In this document: one piece after another, positions 59,330-64,000 of the stretch
Numbering within the stretch: position 1 is the first letter of the stretch
How the letters are laid out: each line of letters begins with the position of its first letter
Assembly (NCBI RefSeq): GCF_025398155.2
Contig: NZ_CP104562.2
Coordinates: 2,294,001-2,358,000 of the forward strand
Reading direction: 5' to 3'
From: Roseateles amylovorans
GTDB lineage: Bacteria; Pseudomonadota; Gammaproteobacteria; Burkholderiales; Burkholderiaceae_C
DNA: 64,000 bases
Notes under the pieces: generated by a model
Told to the model about the DNA's origin: nothing
Database searches by the model: none
Seen by the model: the letters and a program-made list of their open reading frames with translations, nothing else
Made by a program: the position numbers and the translations under genes

Positions 59330-60034
59330 ATGATCAAGCGCACCTTCAAGATCTACCGCTACGACCCGGACAAGGACGCCAAGCCCTACATGCAGACCAT
59401 CGAGCTCGAGCTCGCCGGTAACGAACGCATGCTGCTGGACGCCCTGCTCAAGCTCAAGGCGGTCGATCCCACCCTGTCGTTCCGCCGTTCCTGCCGTGAA
59501 GGCGTGTGCGGTTCGGACGCGATGAACATCAACGGCAAGAACGGTCTGGCTTGCCTGACCAACCTGCGTTCGCTGCCGGATGTCATCATCCTCAAGCCGC
59601 TGCCGGGTCTGCCGGTGGTCCGCGACCTGATCGTGGACATGACGCAGTTCTTCAAGCAGTACAACTCGATCAAGCCCTACCTGCTGAACGACGAGCGCCC
59701 GCCTGAAAAGGAGCGCCTGCAGTCGCCTCAGGAGCGCGAGGAGCTCGACGGCCTGTACGAGTGCATCCTGTGCGCCAGCTGCTCCACGAGCTGCCCCAGC
59801 TTCTGGTGGAACCCCGACAAGTTCGTCGGTCCCGCCGGTCTGCTGCAGGCCTACCGCTTCCTGGCCGACAGCCGCGACCACGGCACCGCGGAACGCCTCG
59901 ACAACCTCGAGGACCCGTACCGCCTGTTCCGCTGCCACACCATCATGAACTGTGTCGACGTCTGCCCGAAGGGTCTCAACCCGACGAAGGCGATCGGCAA
60001 GATCAAGGAACTGATGGTGCGTCGCGCCGTCTGA
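59330..60034 (+). CDS. sdhB: Succinate dehydrogenase iron-sulfur subunit
   Basis: A 234-aa iron-sulfur protein. The 2Fe-2S cysteines are in FRRSCREGVCGSDAM and GLAC. The 4Fe-4S and 3Fe-4S ligands are in CILCASCSTSCPSFWW and CHTIMNCVDVCPKGLNP. It passes electrons from SdhA to quinone. An AGGAG ribosome-binding site precedes ATG 59330. Confidence 0.97.
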   Translation: MIKRTFKIYRYDPDKDAKPYMQTIELELAGNERMLLDALLKLKAVDPTLSFRRSCREGVCGSDAMNINGKNGLACLTNLRSLPDVIILKPLPGLPVVRDLIVDMTQFFKQYNSIKPYLLNDERPPEKERLQSPQEREELDGLYECILCASCSTSCPSFWWNPDKFVGPAGLLQAYRFLADSRDHGTAERLDNLEDPYRLFRCHTIMNCVDVCPKGLNPTKAIGKIKELMVRRAV

Positions 60035-60055
60035 CGCGCGCCCACGGATCGAACC

Positions 60056-60337
60056 ATGACGACACTCGCCGGAAACACCCTCATCAACGAGAGGGATCTC
60101 TCTAAGCTCAAGTGGCGCTGCCGCCGCGGTCTGCTGGAGAATGACCTCTTCATCGAGCGGTTCTTCCGGCAACACGAGACAAGTCTGACTGAGTTCCACG
60201 CCGAGGGTCTCAGGCAGTTGATGGACCTGTCCGACAACGACCTGCTGGATCTGATGCTGGCCCGCAAGGAGCCGGCTGACGATCTGGACCGCCCCGACGT
60301 GCACGCGGTGCTCGCGCTGCTCAGGACCCCTCAGTAA
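60056..60337 (+). CDS. sdhE: Succinate dehydrogenase assembly factor (FAD assembly)
   Basis: A 93-aa SdhE/YgfY/Sdh5 family protein. The LKWRCRRGLLENDLFIERFF signature includes the RGLLE motif needed for flavinylation of SdhA, followed by LTEFHAEGLRQLMDLSDNDL. It lies between sdhB and gltA in the operon. Confidence 0.93.
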   Translation: MTTLAGNTLINERDLSKLKWRCRRGLLENDLFIERFFRQHETSLTEFHAEGLRQLMDLSDNDLLDLMLARKEPADDLDRPDVHAVLALLRTPQ

Positions 60338-60374
60338 GACCGCACAAAATCCCCCGAAGTCATAAGGAATGCCC

Positions 60375-61685
60375 ATGACCCCGTCTGACGTCAAAGCCAC
60401 CCTGTCGTTCTCCGACGGCAGCCCCCAGATCGACCTGCCGCTGTACAAGGGCACGATCGGTCCGGATGTGATCGATATCCGCAAGCTCTACGGCCAGACG
60501 GGCAAGTTCACCTACGACCCGGGCTTCCTGTCGACCGCCTCCTGCAACTCCACCATCACCTACATCGACGGTGACAAGGGCGAGCTGCTGTATCGCGGCT
60601 ATCCGATCGAGCAACTGGCCGTCAACTGCGACTACCTCGAGACCTGCTACCTGCTGCTCTACGGCGAGCTGCCGACACCGGCGCAGAAGGAAGACTTCGT
60701 CGACCGCGTGACCCATCACACGATGGTCAACGAGCAGATGCAGTTCTTCCTGCGCGGCTTCCGCCGCGACGCGCATCCGATGGCGGTCATGACCGGCCTG
60801 GTGGGCGCGCTGTCGGCCTTCTATCACGACAGCACCGACATCAATAACCCCGAGCACCGCGAGATCGCAGCGATCCGCCTGATCGCGAAGATGCCGACGC
60901 TGGTCGCCATGGCCTACAAGTACACGATCGGCCAGCCCTATGTGTACCCGAAGAACGACCTGTCCTACGCCGGCAACTTCATGCGCATGATGTTTGCCAC
61001 GCCGTGCGAGGAGTACAAGCCCAACGACGTGCTGGTCCGCGCGATGGACCGCATCTTCACCCTGCATGCGGACCACGAGCAGAACGCCTCGACCTCCACC
61101 GTGCGTCTGTGCGGATCGTCCGGCACCAACCCGTTCGCGGCCATTGCGGCGGGCGTGGCCTGCCTGTGGGGCCCGGCGCACGGCGGCGCGAACGAAGCGG
61201 CGCTGAACATGCTGGGCGACATCCAGAAGCAGGGCGGCGTGGCCAAGATCGGCGAGTTCATCAAGCAGGTCAAGGACAAGAACAGCGGCGTCAAGCTGAT
61301 GGGCTTCGGTCACCGCGTCTACAAGAACTACGATCCGCGCGCCAAGCTGATGCGCGAGACCTGCCATGAAGTGCTGAACGAGCTGGGTCTGCATGACGAC
61401 CCGATGTTCAAGCTGGCGATGGAACTCGAGAAGATCGCGCTGGAAGACGAATACTTCGTCGCCCGCAAACTCTACCCGAACGTCGACTTCTACTCGGGCA
61501 TCGTGCAGCGCGCCATCGGCATCCCGGTGCCGCTGTTCACCGCGATCTTCGCGCTGGCCCGCACCGTTGGCTGGATCGCCCAGCTCAACGAGATGATCGG
61601 CGACCCCGAGTACAAGATCGGCCGTCCGCGTCAGCTGTTCGTCGGCGCCACCCCGCGCGACGTCAAGCCGATCGCCCAGCGCTGA
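60375..61685 (+). CDS. gltA: Citrate synthase
   Basis: A 436-aa type II citrate synthase. Catalytic residues are seen in CLWGPAHGGANEAALNML (His), KLMGFGHRVYKNYDPRA (His) and PNVDFYSGIVQRAIGIP (Asp). ATG 60375 is preferred over the ATG at 60369 because the AAGGAA ribosome-binding site (60364-60369) is then properly spaced. It closes the sdh operon and is followed by a terminator. Confidence 0.96.
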   Translation: MTPSDVKATLSFSDGSPQIDLPLYKGTIGPDVIDIRKLYGQTGKFTYDPGFLSTASCNSTITYIDGDKGELLYRGYPIEQLAVNCDYLETCYLLLYGELPTPAQKEDFVDRVTHHTMVNEQMQFFLRGFRRDAHPMAVMTGLVGALSAFYHDSTDINNPEHREIAAIRLIAKMPTLVAMAYKYTIGQPYVYPKNDLSYAGNFMRMMFATPCEEYKPNDVLVRAMDRIFTLHADHEQNASTSTVRLCGSSGTNPFAAIAAGVACLWGPAHGGANEAALNMLGDIQKQGGVAKIGEFIKQVKDKNSGVKLMGFGHRVYKNYDPRAKLMRETCHEVLNELGLHDDPMFKLAMELEKIALEDEYFVARKLYPNVDFYSGIVQRAIGIPVPLFTAIFALARTVGWIAQLNEMIGDPEYKIGRPRQLFVGATPRDVKPIAQR

Positions 61686-61747
61686 TCGACGAGCGCTGAT
61701 CGACGAGCGTCAGGCGCCGCAAGGTGCCTGCGCCACACCGCTGCTGC

Positions 61748-61784
61748 AAAGCCCCCGAGCCTTCCGGCCGGGGGCTTTGTTCTT
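61748..61784 (+). terminator. Rho-independent terminator of the sdh-gltA operon
   Basis: The stem AAAGCCCCCG / CGGGGGCTTT (61748-61757 and 61769-61778) has an 11-nt loop and is followed by TGTTCTT, 63 nt after the gltA stop. Confidence 0.85.
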
Positions 61785-61872
61785 GCTGGGCAAGCCGGTG
61801 AGGGGATCCCGTCCTTCGTTAGGGATTCTCGAGGGCGTGATCACCATCGTCTTGCGCTATGCTTCGGCCGCT

Positions 61873-61888
61873 TTGCAAACGTTTGCAA
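61873..61888. promoter_or_regulatory. LacI-type operator TTGCAAACGTTTGCAA
   Basis: A perfect 16-bp palindrome centred on CG, as is typical for LacI/GalR regulators, 88 nt upstream of the LacI-type gene. It suggests autoregulation of the regulator/ribokinase operon. Confidence 0.8.
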
Positions 61889-61975
61889 TTGACCGTTCGC
61901 GCGGTTTTGACCTGTCGTCCGAAACCACGCGTGCCATCAAGATTCACCCGGACCTGACGAGGACCGAAGCTACCA

Positions 61976-62992
61976 ATGAGCACCATCAAGGATGTGGCCG
62001 CGCTGGCGGGGGTGTCCTTCACCACGGTGTCGCATGTGTTGAACAACACGCGACCGGTGAGTGCCGACGCGCGGGCGCGTGTGCTGGCCGCCGTCGATGA
62101 GATCGGCTACTTCCCCAGTGCGGTGGCGCGCTCCCTGCGGCGCAGCGAGACCAAGATCGTCGGCGTGCTGGTGCCCAATGTGCGCAACCCGTTCTTCGCG
62201 GAGCTGGTGGTGGGGGTGGAGGAGTGTTGTCGGCAGGCCGGTTATTCGGTGTTTCTCTGCAACTCGGACAACGACCCCAAGCACCAGCAGGCCTATATGC
62301 GCACGCTGCTGGAAAAGCGCATCGACGGCCTGTTGCTCAGCTCCGCCGGTGACACCGAGGCCCTGGCCGCCACCTTCCGCCACGCCAGTGTGCCGGTGGT
62401 CACCGTCGACCGCCTGGTGCCGGGCGCGCGCGCCGACCGGGTCAGCGTCAACAACCAGCTCGGCGCGCTGGAGGCGGTGCGGCATCTGCTGTCGCTGGGC
62501 CATCGGCGCATCGGCTGTGTGAGTGGTCCGGCTGAATTCGAAGTCACCCAGGAGCGGGTCTCCGGATGGCGCACCGCGTTGCAGGACGCCGGCATCGAGC
62601 CGCGCCCTGATTGGCTGGTGGAGAGCGACTTCAGCACGGCCGGCGGCTATGAGGCGGTGAAGGCCTTGCTGCGCCGCCAGCCCGAACTCACGGCGGTCTT
62701 CACCGGCAACGACCTGATGGCGATGGGCGCGCTGCGTGCCGCCGCCGAGTTGGGCCTGTCGGTGCCGCGCCAGTTGTCGGTCGTCGGCTTCGACGCGATC
62801 GAGCTGGGCAGCTACATCTATCCCGCGATCACCAGCGTGGGCTGCTCGATCCGCGACCTGGGCCGAGAGGCCGGCCGCGCATTGATCGAGCGCATCGAGA
62901 ATCCCCAGGCGCCGTTCAAGGACCTGCAACTCACGCCGCAGCTGGTGCTGCGCGAGAGCACTGCGGCGCCGTCGTCTTCGGAGCAAGCATGA
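61976..62992 (+). CDS. LacI-family transcriptional regulator (RbsR-like)
   Basis: A 338-aa regulator. The N-terminal helix-turn-helix and hinge are STIKDVAALAGVSFTTVSHV to RSLRRSETK, followed by a periplasmic-binding-protein-like sensor domain (VGVLVPNVRNPFFAELVVGV, AVFTGNDLMAMGALRAA, VVGFDAIE). The stop overlaps the ribokinase start (ATGA), so the ligand is probably ribose or a related sugar; this is inference. Confidence 0.9.
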   Translation: MSTIKDVAALAGVSFTTVSHVLNNTRPVSADARARVLAAVDEIGYFPSAVARSLRRSETKIVGVLVPNVRNPFFAELVVGVEECCRQAGYSVFLCNSDNDPKHQQAYMRTLLEKRIDGLLLSSAGDTEALAATFRHASVPVVTVDRLVPGARADRVSVNNQLGALEAVRHLLSLGHRRIGCVSGPAEFEVTQERVSGWRTALQDAGIEPRPDWLVESDFSTAGGYEAVKALLRRQPELTAVFTGNDLMAMGALRAAAELGLSVPRQLSVVGFDAIELGSYIYPAITSVGCSIRDLGREAGRALIERIENPQAPFKDLQLTPQLVLRESTAAPSSSEQA

Positions 62993-64000
62993 GTATCCAA
63001 GCGCCCGCTGCGTCGGGCCCCGGCGCGTCCCCGAGCGCCTCTGCCGCCGCCACCGTGGTGGTGGTCGGCAGCGTCAACATGGACCTGGTGGCCCACGCCG
63101 CACGCCTGCCCGCACCCGGCGAAACGCTGATCGGTGAACGCTTCGCCGGCACGCCTGGCGGCAAGGGCGGCAATCAGGCGGTGGCCGCCTCGCGCTTGGG
63201 CGCCGATGTGGCCTTGATCGGCCGCGTCGGCTTGCGCCAGCATGGGCATGAACTGCTGCAGGCGCTGGAAGCCGAACGGGTGCAGACCCAGACCATCCGC
63301 CGGGACGACCAGGCCTGGCCCGGCATCGCCGTGATCATGGTCGCGCGCGAGGACGGCGAAAACGCGATCGTCGTGGTCCCCGGCAGCAATGCCGACCTGA
63401 GCGAGCAGGACATCGACGGTGCCGCTGCCACCCTGCGGCAGGCCAAGGTGGTGGTTGCGCAATTGGAGGTGCCGGTGCCGGCCATCCAGCGCGCCTTCGA
63501 GATCGCGCGCTCCGGCGGCGTCACCACGGTGTTGAATGCCGCCCCCGCGCAAGACCTGCCGGCGGCGTTGCTGGCGCAGACCGACTGGCTGGTGGTCAAC
63601 GAGACCGAGGCCGCGCAGTTGGCCGGCGCGGCCGTGCCTCAGACCGGCGATGCCCTGACGATGGCCCGCGCCGCTGCCGCCGTGCTGCGCCAGCGTGGAC
63701 CCCGTCAGGTCCTGGTGACGCTGGGCGGCCAGGGCGCCTGGTTGCTGGCTGACGATCATCCCGAGGGCCTGCACCTCGCGGCCACCCGCGTCGACGCGGT
63801 GGACACCGTGGGCGCCGGGGATACGCTGGTCGGCGGCCTGGCGGTGGGCCTGGCCGAGGGGCTGAGCGCCGCGCGCGCTGCGATGCTGGGGCAATCCGCC
63901 GCGGCCTTGGCGGTCAGCCGGACCGGCGTGCAGCAGGCCATGCCGCACCGCTCGGAGCTGCCGCCGTTGCCGCCGCAGCCCGCCGCGATCGGTGGGGCGT
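62989..64000 (+). CDS. rbsK: Ribokinase (PfkB family), open at the right edge
   Basis: 337 codons are visible with no stop before the window ends. The N-terminal sugar-binding motif is VVVVGSVNMDLVAHAARLPA, followed by TPGGKGGNQAVAASRLGADV, and the ATP-binding/catalytic PfkB signature VDTVGAGDTLVGGLAVGLAE is near residue 270. It phosphorylates ribose at O5. An 18-residue low-complexity N-terminal extension and a Pro-rich C-terminal tail go beyond the usual roughly 305 aa. It is translationally coupled to the LacI-type regulator. Confidence 0.88.
   Translation, partial: MSIQAPAASGPGASPSASAAATVVVVGSVNMDLVAHAARLPAPGETLIGERFAGTPGGKGGNQAVAASRLGADVALIGRVGLRQHGHELLQALEAERVQTQTIRRDDQAWPGIAVIMVAREDGENAIVVVPGSNADLSEQDIDGAAATLRQAKVVVAQLEVPVPAIQRAFEIARSGGVTTVLNAAPAQDLPAALLAQTDWLVVNETEAAQLAGAAVPQTGDALTMARAAAAVLRQRGPRQVLVTLGGQGAWLLADDHPEGLHLAATRVDAVDTVGAGDTLVGGLAVGLAEGLSAARAAMLGQSAAALAVSRTGVQQAMPHRSELPPLPPQPAAIGGA

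Noticed and set aside
57095..60484. A 1129-codon open frame on the minus strand
   Set aside because: It is antisense to the whole sdhCDAB-sdhE operon, whose products are unmistakable.

Overview
The window is about 64 kb of GC-rich (roughly two-thirds G+C) bacterial chromosome. It is densely coding, with many 4-nt ATGA/GTGA gene overlaps. The gene content points to a betaproteobacterium of the order Burkholderiales, probably the Roseateles/Mitsuaria/Rubrivivax side: a GntR-sdhCDAB-sdhE-gltA cluster with mdh and a CitE-like lyase, an exosortase-A (PEP-CTERM) gene set, and a GbsR/MarR-type regulator. This placement is inferred from gene content only. No rRNA, tRNA or CRISPR array was seen.

Layout. 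1-6.0 kb: the end of an exosortase-A-associated exopolysaccharide cluster (hydrolase 2, acyl carrier protein, AMP-dependent acyl ligase, PLP-dependent decarboxylase, acyltransferase 3, SGNH esterase). 6-11.6 kb: small metabolic genes around two LysR regulators with palindromic operators (a beta-lactamase-fold protein, a Rossmann oxidoreductase, a pirin, a DUF1697 protein). 11.6-14.4 kb: an accessory patch with an effector-like/membrane-protein overlapping pair next to an IS5-type transposase scrap. 14.4-21.6 kb: assorted genes (Lon-substrate-domain protein, TAXI-type binding protein, AlkB-like dioxygenase, PAP2 phosphatase lipoprotein, nucleotidyltransferase). 21.9-31.1 kb: a giant NdvB cyclic beta-1,2-glucan synthase translationally coupled to a tiny membrane protein. 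31.4-31.7 kb: a very short flagellar rod-like gene behind an excellent sigma-28 promoter. 32-38 kb: cpdB, msrC and a DCC/membrane/SDR/DoxX/DUF2269 operon whose promoter shares a GACAGAAATT motif with the adjacent GbsR-type regulator. 38.1-38.8 kb: a PEP-CTERM substrate protein.

39.6-47.8 kb holds the most unusual material: three tandem paralogues of 862, 876 and 922 aa. They resemble pentatricopeptide-repeat (PPR) plus Smr-domain proteins, an architecture best known from plant organelle RNA-binding proteins. All three carry the same promoter-like element immediately upstream, GGAACC (CGAACC in copy 2), 15 nt, then CAACTCA. This closely resembles the hrp box read by HrpL-type sigma factors in type III secretion systems. 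The hypothesis is a duplicated family of host-directed, RNA-binding effectors.

48-61.7 kb: central carbon metabolism (acnB, a CitE-like lyase, mdh, a GntR regulator, sdhCDAB, sdhE, gltA), with two toxin-antitoxin modules lying between acnB and the rest. 61.9-64 kb: a LacI-type regulator with its own palindromic operator, translationally coupled to a ribokinase that runs off the window.
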